A DNA stretch of 64,000 nt from Trebouxia sp. TZW2008 (GCA_002118135.1 BDIU01000395.1:19601-83600); one strand, 5' to 3'; positions 24,042-38,200 are shown, counted from the first letter of the stretch. Notes: generated by a model from the sequence alone, not told the origin. A program made the numbers and translations.

Positions 24042-25074
24042 TCTGTGATACTTCACCTGATTGCCCACAATTGATGGCAATGTCATCATCTATGACGGCT
24101 AGATCTAATTGTGTGACCAGCTGACAATATGTGAGGGAGGGGATGCAGCACCTTTCGACAGGCTGCAGAGTTCCGTAAGCTGCCCCTGCAGCATGCAGCA
24201 ACAGGCACAGCCTGAGGTCTGCAGAATCAGATGTAGATGTCTGCCTTGTTTGCCTGTCTTTGCAGTATTGATATGCTGTTGAAGACCAATCATACCTTGT
24301 CCTCGTCTTGTTCAGCAAGTCCTGTTCGGTATTTTGTTCAGCAAGTCCTGTTCATTGCAGAATTGACAGCCATAAAGCGGTGGAAAGGCTCTGGCGAAAA
24401 CATCATGGCGTAGCTCTGAGTGACGGTGCAGTGCCTCTGAAACGCCCCTCACTCTTGAGTCAAGTCCTGCATGTATAGGCACATGCACTTGTGCCGATAC
24501 AAGATACACAACAAAGTGTCAGTGCAGTCGCGTCTTCTGATGTGCTGTTGTATGTGACCTGTACCAGATGTGACTAGTGCGTGCCACAATACTGTTCCGC
24601 TTGGTATTGATAGGGGACACTAGGCTTGTTACTGTGACAGTGTCATGTTATGACATGCTGTGCATGTGGGAGGCTTGCAGCTGGATCAAGGCGTGCCTTC
24701 AGCTGTAAACATTTTCAGTCCAGCCTCTTCTACCCCTTTTTGACTGTGACAAAGGCTGCATGACATTTTCATCATGTGTGCACGCTGACAGAATCATGAC
24801 TGCAATTTGGCGCCAAGCCTGTGCTGTTTGCCTGACCAATCGAGCGACGCTGCGCAATGGTGGAGACGCAACAATTGCTCTTGTTGCGCAAACGTGTGTC
24901 GCTAGGTGCACACAGGATCGCGGTGCTGCGATCATTTGACTGTCATATGCTCGGAGAACGGATCTGATCTTGCTTAACAGAGCTGCACCTGCTCGCTGCA
25001 GGCACATGTGATTGCGTGATCTGTGCCTAGCGCAGCAAAGTCATACATATCATTTGAAGTTAAGTGCTTCATCG
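24042..25074. other. Intergenic: SBNO 3' region and ARPC1 upstream region
   Basis: No gene seen. A 20-bp direct duplication TTGTTCAGCAAGTCCTGTTC occurs at about 24311 and 24334. Two + strand genes follow each other here, so this stretch should hold the SBNO 3' UTR and the ARPC1 promoter. Confidence 0.5.
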
Positions 25075-27809
25075 ATGGCAACAGTGTCGTACCAGCTCAC
25101 GCCTCAGTTGTCCTGTCATGCTTGGTCAGCAGACCAGCAGCACGTAGCCGTCTGCCCCAACAATCACGAGATATACGTATATAGAAAAGGTTCTGCTGGC
25201 CGGTTTGACCGCATCCACGTCCTCAGCGATCACGATCAGCTCGTGTCTGGGCTGGACTGGAGTTGGAACAGCAACCAGCTGGTCTCTTGCTCACATGACA
25301 GGAATAGCTATGTCTTCACCTGGCAGGATCAGACACTGAAGCCACAGATGGTGATCACACGACTCAGTAAAGCAGCCACTTGCGTCAGGTGGAGCCCATG
25401 CGAGCGCAAGTTTGCCATTGGCAGCGCAGCCAAAGCCATTTGCATTTGCTACTATGAGCAAGAAAGTAACTGGTGGGCCAGCAAACTGATCAGAAAGCAG
25501 CATGATTCTTCCATCCTCCAAGTTGCTTGGCACCCTGACAGCATTCTGCTAGCCACCGCGTCCAGCGATGCCAAGTGCAGAATATTCAGCACAGCCTTGC
25601 CAGGTAATGTCTCGCCCCAGCATGTTGCTATAGTTATTTCTCTTTGCAGCGGCTGCTTTGACAAATAAGTGAATTGGTCTGATATCACATTGTCCTTATT
25701 CAAAGGTACCACTGCAAACATTTGCTTGTGATTGGTTCCCACTTGCGCTGTCCTTACACCGAGAGGGTCACATTGAGTGACGTATGAGGACAAATTGCTG
25801 TACCTGCCTTGTCTCGCCAAAAACATCGCTTGACTTGCCTTCACTAAGTCAGGTGCAGCAACAATTGTGCTATGCAGGCATTGACCCTGACAGCAGCCTA
25901 GCTGGTACCTCAGCAAAGTTTGGCGATTGTGTGCTGCAAGTGGACAGCTTGTCTGGCTGGTGCCATGCAGTAGCTTGGTCACCATCAGGTGCTCTTGTGT
26001 TATAACTCCTGCTGTCACAGTCTCATTTACTCAGTCGTGATTATGCACACACCTCTCATTGCAGTATTTTCTCTTTATCGCAACTGCGTTAATTACCAAG
26101 AAGAATGTCTTTATTCAGAGATCCCACTGCAGTTACAAAGCAGCAATTTGTTCCCAAATGCCTTGTGCTTACACCAAGAATCTGCTTTTGTCCAGCATTC
26201 TCCTGAAGAGAAACTACTGTGCTTTCAGGACAACTGCCCAACAATCTGTTAATGCCCCCATCTTTGTTGTGCCAGCCCTTCCTCTGAATGACACTCAACT
26301 ACACTTACAGCTAAGCTGGGTCAAGTGCAAAGCCTGACAGTGGAGCACAGGGTTGTGTACAAAAGGGCATGCAATCAGCACGCAAGGAATGCAGAACTCA
26401 GAAATTACGTTTTACATTGGCAAGATGTCAGCAATGATGGGAGCCACTGTTTTGCAGGTACACACTTGTGCTTCACCAGTCACGGATCTACCACACACTT
26501 CATATCAGGCTTGGATGGCACAGCCTTGCTGAACAGCAGCCCACTGAGACAAGACCAAGCTACAGGTGCTGACAAACCAATGCAGCATCAGCTGCCACAT
26601 CAGCTGCAGCAACAGTGCATACCGCACAGACAGCTGCCTTTCAAGGTGAGGTAGGTTACACCTTCTAAAGCCTGTAAAAGCAGCCACACCGCGCTGCAAG
26701 GACCTCACCTCCCTTCATGCACAGTTCAAATGGTTTAGGATAGCACCAGACCAAACTGGTTGGAATCAGTTGATTGGTTCAGTACATACCTAGCTGGGCC
26801 TGATGAGCCTAACTAGCATACGCTTAGAATGACTTAATGAATGAAAATCTAATAACGCTGTTTACCTCTGCATTCTGGCAGCAATGTCTTGGCGCATGCA
26901 AGGTGTGTACCCCACGTGGTCATGAACTTCTACATTTTGCAGGCTACAAATCCCCAATGGGTGCAGATTGTGAGTCTGCTGTGATTATCAGCTTCACCAG
27001 ATGAGCTTTGGAAAGCCCTCTACAAGAGAAACAAAGAACTGCACTGCTGCAATGTCTCAATGCAGGTAGCAGCCTTTGTTCAGGAGGACATGCTTGTTGC
27101 TGGGGGCTTTGATGGGGAGATGTACTTGTTTGTACGCAAGCGACAACAATGGCAGCTGAGCACAGCCCTTGAAGGTACGGCTCAGATATATCTGCTGTCT
27201 ATTTGGTACCAAGCATTGGCCCAATCCTATCCACATTGGTTGCTGCAGGCTGTACAGTATGATGCTGCAGATTGGCCATGTTACAAACAATTTGTGACCG
27301 TACCACAATGTCTTACATTTCTGAGACATGTCCTCACAGTCGCCTTTTACTTTCAAATGTGTTGACCTTCAAGGATATACTCTGAGTGCAGGAAATCCTA
27401 AACACTCACATGCCCAGACGAAGAAGCAATTGTCTGCTGATTTTCACAAAAAGTTGGACATGTTCAAGCAACACAGTGCTTCACCTGATACCAGCAAGGT
27501 GCGATTTAGTTCATGTTATGCATCCCTGAAGTGGCTGCATTGCTGCGACTGAACAACAGCATGAGCAGCCTGTGATGTCTTCAGTGGCCTGAATAAACAA
27601 GACAATTTGACTGTGCTGCCTGCTTTTGCTAGGTTGCTCAGAGAGGAATACAATCTCGTGACGCTGGGCCTCACAAATCAGCCCACACCAACTGCATCAC
27701 TGATCTTCACACCTTCATGGATCAGCACAGAAAGAGCCTATGCACATTCTCGACAGCTGGCCTGGATGGGCGAATTGTACTGTGGGATGCTCCACAGAAT
27801 GCTGTTTGA
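25075..27809 (+). CDS. ARPC1: Actin-related protein 2/3 complex subunit 1 (ARPC1/p40), WD40 protein
   Basis: Known role: the seven-bladed propeller subunit of Arp2/3, which nucleates branched actin filaments in the cytoplasm. The first exon (25075-25603) holds several WD40 blades with HSWSADQ-like, LVSGLDWSWNSNQLVSCSHDRN and CVRWSPCERKFAIGSAAK segments typical of ARPC1. Next come KFGDCVLQVDSLSGWCHAVA (25877-25988), FTSHGSTTHF...HRQLPFK (about 26458-26645), DMLVAGGFDGEMYLF (about 27066-27176), a helical insert with LSADFHKKLDMF (about 27418-27498), and STAGLDGRIVLWD before a stop at 27807-27809. The start is the second in-frame ATG, chosen because MATVSYQLTPQ begins the conserved region; another ATG lies 21 codons upstream. 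Introns carry two MITE-like copies. Confidence 0.92.
25634..25776 (+). mobile_element. MITE candidate family M, copy 2
   Basis: Begins TTATTTCTCTTTGCAGCGGC and contains TTGTCCTTATTCAAAGGTAC and CTGTCCTTACACC as in the copies at 48667 and 61610; the right end is decayed. It lies in ARPC1 intron 1. Confidence 0.65.
26061..26214 (+). mobile_element. MITE candidate family M, copy 3 (degraded)
   Basis: Begins TATTTTCTCTTTATCGCAAC; has TGTCTTTATTCAGAG and CTTACACCAAGAATC, and ends near CTGAAGAGAAACT. Same order of blocks as the other family M copies. It lies in the second ARPC1 intron. Confidence 0.5.
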
Positions 27810-29212
27810 GCAAACTTTCAGCTTCATGTTGTATGAACCGCAGCCCTTTTGCTCTAAGAAGTTGTTGCTGTGGATACTGGGGGAGCTGCAACAACGCCTT
27901 CACCAAGGCAATTGAGGCATTTTTGCTGTCCAGTGGCCTGACAAGCAGGGCATGCAGTGTTCCTTTGTATCAATGGATCTTTGAAGGGGGACCAGTCCAA
28001 AATCTGGTCACCTGCATGTGCAACCAGAGAACGAGCTCAACTTAAGATCATCTAGGGCTATTTCATTTGCCTGTGTGTCCATCTGCTGACCTTTGCAAAT
28101 CTGGCAAGCCTGAGTGGTCCTTCTGGCACAGACTGGACAGCTCACTCCATGCGTTTGCTGCACAGATGAACAATGAGCTTCTTGCTCATTAGAATTTCTC
28201 AGTGTCGGTACTGTAAACTCACCAGATGCCGTTTGACTCCTCTGCGCACTCCAGCTCTTGCAAGCTTGATCGTGATGTGACCACCAACGCTGACTAGCCC
28301 TAACGTGCCCCCTGTGACAGCGATGAATACCACGCCAGGTGATCTCACCAGCGATCCGAGCATAACAGTCGTTAGTCCAACTGCCAGCCGGCTGTCAACA
28401 CTCAATGCTCCTGTAGTATGTATGTACGAGCCGAGCTGGATGAAGCAATGAGCACGGCTGCGACAGAGTGAAACTTTGCACAGCGAAGGGGGTTGCTCCG
28501 GAACCAATCTCAGCGTTGATGGAGAAAACCAGTTCATTACCCGAATCTTGGCAGCTCTTTGTCATGTTATCTCGAATTTTCAGTATGAGACTTCGCGAGT
28601 GGGTTTTTGCAGAAGACCAGTAAAGGCACCAACAGCACCGTTGCATAGCACCTTGAGAGCAGAGGAAGCAACATCATTACAGCTATTGATTGCAGCTCTA
28701 GCCAGGTGGCCATGCGCATGCGACAATCTTTACCCTACAAAGCAATACGCCAGGTGTTGCAACTTTTCTGCGTCATGTAAAATCGTGTTGCATTTTGGCA
28801 AACTAAAATCCCTTCCCTGAGCAAGGGCAAGTTATTACATTTTGCACTTGCCAAAGTTATAACACATCCAGTGGCCTATCATCGGACTACTTCATTAACG
28901 TGAACAGGTTCAGCATCTGATTGCTGCGCAGTGGCAAAACCAACAGGATAAAGGCCTAATCTGGAAAAGAGAAAAGTAAATGTAACGTCAACTACTTACA
29001 TGAACCAGATACACAGGTTGCTTGTACAAGTACATGTGAAACTGAGCAAACCCGAGCTGAGATTGCCAAGTTGCGCGCTGAAAATGACAGTCAGGAAATC
29101 ACTGCTTGAGCTGGTCAACAGCAGGAGAACTGCTTCATGCACAGACCTCAATTTGTTCTCCTGCCAAATTTGAACACTGCACAAACTTCAAGCAATGCAT
29201 ACTCAGTGACTT
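27810..29212. other. Intergenic between convergent ARPC1 (+) and kinase (-)
   Basis: No gene supported. Open frames at 28199-28537 (-) and 28476-28820 (+) overlap each other and match no family I recognise. A minus-strand TGTAA, the usual green-algal poly(A) signal, lies near 28996-29000, about 215 bp past the kinase stop. Confidence 0.45.
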
Positions 29213-32200
29213 TTAGTTGAATTTTGCTGTGCAGGAAAATGTGGAGCTGTCTCCAGCATATCCTGAAATGGCAAAGTCCCCCCACTAAACGTGTGCCGTC
29301 GAACGAGGTTTTGGTTCTTGTGTCGTAGTCTTCGCAGCTTCTGCTGCGACTTGGCGCCAGACAAAGGATGGTACTGGACATTCTCAAGCTGGTCATGTTG
29401 GTTGGCAGCACCTGAATGTTTCCACAGTCAGCGTTGAGCTCATGTGTAACACAACAGTTGCAAGAGATCATGCGACCTGTCATCTGTTTTGTTTGCACCT
29501 GGATCTTCCCAAACTTGGTGTCGAGCTCATGTGTTGCAACAGATCATGCATGCGTGAGCAGTGCAGTTGACGTGCCAGCTGCTTGAGATTTCGACGTCCA
29601 AAATTGAGCAGGTCATGAAGACATGCAAGCTACTAAATATGCAAATAGACAAACAGCCCGTGTCAAAGCGCAACAGCCACTTGCCTTCACCAGCCCTGAG
29701 ACGATTTTCTGCAGAGTTGACTTGCTGAAGCATCTGATTGTTTGCAGTTGTGGTGACATTCAATAATGATGATTCCTTGATGCAGAATCAAGGATTGCAA
29801 TTTCAAACAGGCAAACATCAACTGCCGATAGAGACACAAGACATGAGCAACTTACTGGACAAAAGCTCTAGGCCACCAACAGGTGCACTGCCAAAGAAGG
29901 GCCGATCTGTCTCATAGATCTGCAGCGGCGTGCGCTTGGATTCATCACCAGGGTCCTTCCTGAGGGGGGTGGGGGTCTGCTGGGGGGCGGGCCCTGCCGC
30001 CCTGTGGGGGGTCTGACCCACCACAGGCAGCTTGTTCAGATTTGGAGGCACCATGCTGCTGGTTGCCAACCTTGGCACCTCTGCAATCAGCAGACAGCCA
30101 GGTGAGACATGAAGCTGCGTTTTGATGAGCGGTTGTTGAATGCATCAGAATCTGGTTCAAGTGTATCAGGGTGGCTGCAAGGCAGCTTGTGCAGTTCTCC
30201 AGCCCAAAGGGGGTGTAGGACTCCTTAGTGCCCTGTGATTGGTGCTTCCAGCCCTGAGTCCTCGTCCCAGGCCAGCTGCTGAAAGGCAAAGGTTTAACAG
30301 CCAATTGGCAACAAACTGTCATGCCCAAGTGTTCAAGCTCACAGGCAACATGCTTTTAGTGGGCAACCTTGGCAGCTCTGCATTGACAACAGCTTGCTTG
30401 CAGTTGGCACATGCACTGTAAAGGCAGCAACAAGAGATACTGCTGAGGCGTAGGCCCTGCTGCCCGCGGGGGGCCCTGACCCCCACCAGGCAGCTTGTTG
30501 AGGTCAGGCGCCATAATGCTGCTAGAGCCAAGCCCCAGCCAGAGGGAACCTTTGCATTAGCAGACAGCTTTGGTGAGACAAACCACAATGCACTGAGAAA
30601 GCAATAGCAGGAGTGCCTATGCAAGACCTTGCTACAATCCAAAATGGCAGATGAGCCTTTTAGGGGCAGAGCCATGTCACAACATGCTTTTACTACAGAC
30701 ACCAACTTGTTCCTAGCCCCTGTCAAGTCAAGTCAGCCGCTGCAAAAATGTGTATTGCAGCTGCATGGTGGGATGGTGCTTGATGATATGTCATGCTGGA
30801 GGGTGGCCATACCAGTGAGAGTCTTCTGCAGCTTCTGCTTGCTAGTGGCTCCTTCTAACAGGCCCCGTATGGACACTATCACATGCTGAAAGCTGGGGCG
30901 GTCACTGGGCTCCTGATTCCAGCATGCCTGCGATGCAGCAGCAATATAAGTCTGAAGCGGTTGAGTGGTCAGTGCGTCAGCTGAAAGGTTGCGTGAGTTG
31001 CAGAAAGCTGGGCCGGTCACCGGGCTCCTGGTACCAACATGCCTGCAAAGCAGAGTCACTTCAGGTCCATTGTCAATCGCTAACTGATTGATTGATTGAT
31101 TGATCGATCGATCGATCGATGGACTGATTGGTTGGTTGATTGATTGATTCATTCATTGGTTGGTCAACTGGGTGTGTGTTAATGATTGCATGACATGCCC
31201 AGAACTGGGGCAGTCACCAGGCTACTGACTGCAGCACACCTGCAAAGCATATTCTGGTGATGGACAAGCATATCGGCCTGTAGATGCATGAAAGTAGCAT
31301 CAGATTGTCTTGTGCAATCAAGTGGTGACTGCTTGTTGATCAGTAGTTGAGTTCGGGTGTAATTTGGTTGATCAAGTGCTTGCTCATTTGATTCCTTAAA
31401 CAGTTGGTTATTCAGTCTACCACTTGCTTGATGAGATGACTGAATGATGATTAGCATGATTGACATACAAGTAGATCAAGGCGTACCTTCATGAGGTCGA
31501 TGTACTCTTTGATGCCGGGCAGTGGTTGGCCAGGCAAAGCTGCCAAGTCTGGGATGGCTGGCCGATCCTGTGCTGCCAGTCTCAGCATGATCTGCAACAC
31601 GTACAAAGCTGCTAAGAAACAGACTCTGAGGCAGCAGAGAGTGTTCATCAAGCATGTGTGCAACACAAAACAGGCGTTTGATAATGATCACCAGTTAAAC
31701 AGCATGATTTGAAACATGCAGAACAGCCGGTGGAGGCACCAATTGTGTTCAACAATACCATGCTGGCTTGACTTGCACCAAGCATGCATCTATCACTAAC
31801 AAATCACAGGTCGCAGACAGTCAGTACAGTAACCTGATGAATGCAGCGAATGCCTGACAAGATGGACATTCTGCCTGCATGCAAGCTCATCAGACATGGC
31901 GTCCAGGCTCTGACCAAACAAAACAATGGCATCAAGTACAAGACTTGAACCCAAGCAAGAGGCGCTTGATATTGCATGAAGTCACTGACCTGAAAGGGGT
32001 TGAGCTCCTCCCAGGGCATGTCCCATGTCATCATCTCCCACATGATGATGCCAAAGGAGTACACATCTGCTGCCTTGCTATGGTCATGGTTCTCCACCAC
32101 CTGTAGCGCATGCGCAGTCAAGCATTTGCAAATTTACTGTGCTGCATAACATATGTGTGTCTGCAGCCTTGCTCTGATCATTCTCCGCCACCTGTAGTGT

Positions 32201-35200
32201 GTTCACAGCTGTGTCAAGTCAGAGACTCAGCGTTGGCAAAGGCACTCTGCTCCTTCATTGTCACGTGAGTACACGTCTGCAGCCTTGCTATGATCATGGG
32301 CTTCCACAAATTACATTGCATGCAGTTCTTTTGAGAGGTGCGATACACTTCAGCTGATCATGATGATGACGATGATGACAATGACTACGATGACTACAAT
32401 GACGATGGTGAAGATGGTGATGAAGAACATGATGATGGTGAAGGTGATGAAGATGGTGATGGTGATGGTGATGGTGATGGTGATGATTATGGTGATGGCA
32501 GTGAAGATGATGATGCTGGTGAAGATGATGATGATGATGATGGTGAAGATGGTGGTGAAGATGGTGATGACGATGATGCAGTGTGCAGGATGTGGTATGC
32601 AAGTTGTCAAGGTTGCAGCCTTGCTGTGGTCATCATTCTCCTCCAGATGTGTTGCATGCACAGCTGTCTCAGATCAAAGTCAGCATGAGCCAAGACGCTT
32701 TGGTACTCTGAGATATGGTGTCTGCTGCCCTACTATGGTCCTGCTTCTCAGCCACTTGTTGTGGCTATCGCTACAAACCATAGTAAAGCAGCATAACTTT
32801 GACAAATAGGCGCCATACATCAAACAGACAGGTCTTTTATTTGAAGGCAAACAGGTATTGATATCTGTACAGCATGCGCACCTCAGGAGCAAGCCATCTG
32901 GGGTTGTTGGCCAGCAAGGAGTTGACAGAGGAGCCAGAGCCGTTGGTCTGCACCATGCGACTCAGGTTGAAGTCCGTCACCTTCACACGCCAGTGCCGCT
33001 CCACCAGCATGTTGGGCGATTTCAGGTCCCGGTGTAGAATGGACGGCTTGTGGGAGTGCAAGTGTAAGACACCCTGCAAAGGCACAGACTGTCCAGACAG
33101 GACCGCAAGGAGAAGTCACCTTGACCCGCCAGTGCCGCTCCACCAACATGCGACAGACTGCAGTGCAGAATGGATGGCTTGTGGGAGTGCAAGTGCAGAA
33201 CACCCTGCAGGAATGCAGCTTGTTAAGGGCGCTTTTGGGCAACTTTGACCTTTTGATACTATGGCCATCAGCATGCTGGGCAACTTCAGGTCACGATGCA
33301 GAATGGACGGCACGTGAGATTGCAAGTGCAAGACATCCTGCAAAGACATAAACAGTCAGAAAACTCATGTGTTGGAAAACAACATGTGCCTTCAGGGCCT
33401 CTGCTGATCACATGTGTCATATGCTGATGTGTCCTGTGTACCAGCATGTTGGATGACTTCAGGTCCCGGTGCAGAGTGGATGGCTTAAGGAAATGCAAGT
33501 GCAACATGCCGTGCAGAGACACAGACTGCTTGGTGGGACTTTGGAGAAGCTTGGGTCTTGCATGAACGCTGCGTGGACACAGAATGTATAGCTGTACGCC
33601 TTGACATGCCAGTGGCGCTCCACCAGCGGTTCCATTCAGGAAGCCCTTGATGCAATAATTGTATATCTCCAGAGACACTGGTCCTTGCATTTGTTCTTGA
33701 CTGCAAGAATCAATGCAGTCAGATCTGATTGTGTCCCAATTGCATTGTCTGCCTTGATAATGTCTTCATATCGGAAGTCTTGTTATCAAGACTTCATCAC
33801 ACAGGATTGATAAGCTTTCTTCTACCTTAGCAGCATCCAGAGCAATGTTGAGGCGACTGCTCCAGTCCAGCTGCTATGCACAAGCAAGGCTGGTAAGTGC
33901 CTTCCTCAGCACAACAAACAGGGACCCACAACCACACAATTTGCCACAAATGGGACCGTGCTGCGACAATTGACCAGCTATCAAGTTGCATGCTTGCAGA
34001 GGTCAGTTCAAGTTGATGCCTGCACCTTGGCAGCATCCAGAGCCATGCTGAGGCGCCGACTCCAGTCTAGCTGTTGGGCAAAGGCGGGGCTAGTACGTGC
34101 CTTCCTCAGCACGTCAAACAGAGACCCTCGGGCGCAGAACTCGGTCACAATGCATGGGGGCTCCAGGCACATGCCCATGAACATGACCACGTTTGGGTGG
34201 CGCAGGCTTGCCATGATAGACACCTGCGACATGCAAGGCGGATCAAAATGGGTTGTCTAGGTGCAGAACTCAGTCACAATGCAGGGGCCTCCAAGCATGT
34301 GCCCATGAACATGACCACGCTTGGATAGCGCAGGCTTGCCATGATAGACACCTGCAACAATGAAAGGCGGATCAGAATGGGTTGTTTAGGCGCAGAACTC
34401 AGTCACAAGGCAGGGGTGCTCCAGGCACATGTCCATGAACATGACCACATTTGGGTGGCGCAGGCTTGCCACAATAGACACCTGCGGAAGGCAGATCAGA
34501 ATGGGTTGTCTAGGTGCAGAACTCGGTCACAATGCAGTCGGCCTCCAAGCACATGCCCATGAACATGACCACGCTGGGATAGCGCAGGCTTGCCATGATA
34601 GACAACTGCAACAAAGAAAGGCAGAGCAGAATGGGTTGTTTAGGCGCAGAACTCAGTCACAATGCAGGAATGCTCCAGGCACGTGCCCGTGAACATGACC
34701 ATATTGGGTTGCCGCAGGCTTGCTATGATACAGACCTGCCACTATAGAAAGGACATTGAGAGGATGCACAGGCATCAAAGCCTGCAGCATGAGTCAATTT
34801 GTTGATGACAAAACATTCAGCTGCTAGTCACATGGCAGCCCATGTGAGTTGCTGGCAAAGAAAGAGACCGCTGCAGCAGCACAGACTAAGAAGCTTTGTG
34901 GCCTTTCCACTCTCCCTGCATGTCACCGCACATTTGGCTCACACTGCATGTCACCGCACATTTGGCTCACAGCGAGCTGGGAATACGGCAAATTGTTGCA
35001 GAATTACTGTCACTTCTCCGTGTATGGACATTGGACATATGGACATGCTCATTTTAAGCACAATGCAATTGGGTGTTGAGCACTGCAATCTGGCAGCAGT
35101 GATGCCTGTGAGGAACAAAATTGTGTGATAAGAATGTTGTTCTGAATTATCAAAGAGAGTTGTTATCAAGAGAATTACTGTATCAGGCACAGACACAAAC

Positions 35201-38200
35201 CTCTCTCTCCAAAGTGCGCATAGCTGCTGTAGCAGGCTTGTCTAGTGAATCAACAGTCGGCTGTCCATCATCAACAACAGCCTCTGCATCAGTCACCCCT
35301 ATCAAGCCCTTGGCAACCTTCTTCTTCTCGCCGCCTTGCTGTGGGTGATTGTCATCAGAGCTTTCAGTCCAAGGCTGTAGGGTTGCTGGATCCTGGGGCT
35401 GAACCTCGCTGTTTGGCGCCAAATGCTGCATTTCTATCAATACCTTGATAGCCACGTCTGTCTCCTGCCATCTGCCAAGATACACCTGCAATGCTAAAGC
35501 ATCTAGTGAGTCACTGTGAGCTGTCAGTCCAAGGCTGTAGTGTTGCTGGATCCTGGGGCTGAACCTCACTTTTTGATGCCAAATGCTGCATCTCTATCAA
35601 CACCTTGATAGCCACGTCTGTCTCCTGCCATCTGCCAAGATACCCCTGCAATGCTGGTAGATGTTTAGTGACTCATTCTGTGCAGAGTGCTTGCTGCCAG
35701 GCTATAGCTGGGTCCTGGGGCTGAACCTCACTATTTGACGCCAAATGCAGCATCTCAATCAACACCTTGATGGCCACGTCTGTCTCCTGCCATCTGCCGA
35801 GATAAACCTGCAATACTACCGCATGTCAGTGACTTACCCTCTGCACAGCACATGGTACAAGCCTTATGCTGCATACATTGTGTCATGCATGTTTTGGTCT
35901 GACTGCCAACTGCGAAATCTGTATCTCTACACCATGATAGCAACATCCGTCTCTTACCATGTGCCGAGATACACAAGCAAATCCCTGGACCCATCAGCCC
36001 AATCATGCAGCAGAATCTCTGGCGCACAAAGGTATGAGCAGCGAGCAAAGGTCATGGGCACTGCAAATTCCCCGGCTTGTTAGCCCAAACATGCGGCAAA
36101 ACGATGAGCACAAAGGTATGAGCAAAAGAAAACGGATATATAGCCCTACAGTATGCGCTCAGAAGGCAGCTCATTGCGCATGTATGTACCGGGTCACTGC
36201 GTAGTCAAAGCCTGCCTGACAAGCACTTGCAGTGAAATTATGATTGTACTCACCAGGCCAATGGAGCCATCGCCAATTTTGCGCTTGATTTGCAGCTGAT
36301 TGTACTCGATCACAGAGCAGTTCATGGCCTCCAGGACCTCCCAGCTGCTACGGCTAGACACCTGGTCGTCCCTTGACCTACGATATGGCGAGGGGCTATA
36401 GCCTGAGTATGACTGTTGCCCACTGCCGTGATGCAAAGGCTCTGCAGTTGCACGTCTCCTGGGCACTGTTGTGGCGTCAGATTGCATGGCCTGTGCATGC
36501 AGATGTGCCTGAAGCTCTGACTGCGTGATGGATGACAGCTGCCTCCCTTCATGACTCCTACGTCTCTGCTGTGCCTGCTCATCTGTCCAGCGTGGAATGC
36601 GTTGGGATTCCGAAGAGCTGCGGGGTCTAGGGGTGATTTCAGGGGGCCGCAGAGGGGAGTCCTCATGCGTCCACGTATGTCTGCGTCCTATGTCAAACGG
36701 ACTGAGCCTGGGATCAGCGTTTTGCTCTGTCTGTTGTGCTGATGCTGACCATCGCGATGCATCACTGCTCACCGGCTGACTGTCATAGTCCAATGATGTC
36801 CCCTGCAGGTGCTGTGGGTTGACTGAAGTCTCTGAAGCTTCACGGGACACCAGGGCTGACTGTGGCCTTTGAACAGAAGCTTGCAAAGCGTGCTCAGCAT
36901 GGTTGCTTGGCGGAGGGGCAGCACGCTGCACTTCAGATGAAGAGGCGGCAGACGTGCTGGGTTGTGTGAAACTGTCCCCAGATGGACTGTCAGCTGGGTC
37001 TGTCATGAACGCCTCTTCACGAGACCGTGCTGAGTCAAAGCTTGCAAGCTGTCTGGGGCTTGTCTGTGTAGCACTGTCAGTTGTCTCTGCTGACGACGCT
37101 TGCTGGGAAGACGAAGCATCAGCTGTTGCAGGTGGCATGATGTGCAACAGCCGGCTAAGCTGATTGATAACATGCACAGCCTGCTCCCGGTCCAGCGCAC
37201 AAGCTGTACCTACAGATAAGTCTTTGTTGGTGTTACTTTGACTGCCTGCGTCATGACTGTGTGACTATTACTGCCAATGGACTGCTGTACCCTGCAGGAA
37301 TTGCCTCATGGCATATGTACTTAGCCATGCATTAGTGCAGCAATATTTGATGCTTGCAAGCAGGGACAGAATGCTGCCGGATGAAGATGCCTACATGCTG
37401 GGAGGCACGCTGTTTTCACAATGTGTGCATACCACCATTCCATGTGAACGCAAAGATCACAGCTGCTTCTTTTGCAGGCACCCAACGCTTCATGGCAAAC
37501 TGTCAGGGCTGAGTGTATTATCTATTTTGTTCTGCCGCTCCTGTTAGCAAATTCAACTTCAGCTTGCACCGGCAGCATTGCCGATTGCAGAAACACAGCC
37601 CCCTAGCTGAAGGCATGAGAAACATGTGTACCTGGCTGTGTGATCTGCACGCTGGCGGGCTCAGCATTGCTGTCAAGCCTGCCAGATGCCAGCTCTCTAG
37701 CCAGAAAGCCTAGAGCATGTGTGGTGCGAGCGGCAGACTCAGGAGTCAAGCCCTGTTCCAACAGATTGCAAACACCGCCGGAACGCCTGCACAGACATGC
37801 ATGCAGCTGAAGATTAGCAATTGATGTTACACCACAGACACCCCCAGAACATCTGCACACATGTATGCATGCAGCTGAAGGACAGCAATTGGTCAAGTGC
37901 AAAGCATTTGCCAACAGAGCGCCCCTAGCATCTGAAAGAGCAGATCACAATGACCTGCTTGCATTGAGACAAATTCCACGTCCAGAACAGGTGTAAGCTT
38001 GAGCATGAGCCTGGTCGTACAAAGCATTTGACATTGACCAGCACCTGTCTATAAGACGCACTGCCTGGCGCACACTTTGAAGGCAGAGCTGTGACAAAAC
38101 ATATAGAAGTGCAGCTGAGGGTACAAGAAAGTGTCGAGCAGAAGATACCTGGGCGAGCCTTGTTCTCCAATTTGCAGGTCCCAGACTTGCTGTGTCAATT

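Noticed and set aside
32294..32688. Long open frames rich in His (-) or Asp/Glu (+)
   Set aside because: They come from the GAT/GGT triplet tract, open in several frames, and the kinase exons lie around them on the other side of splice sites.
36194..37177. 327-codon minus frame as a stand-alone gene
   Set aside because: It ends in the kinase glycine loop and is followed by a donor; it is the large N-terminal exon of the Raf-like kinase.
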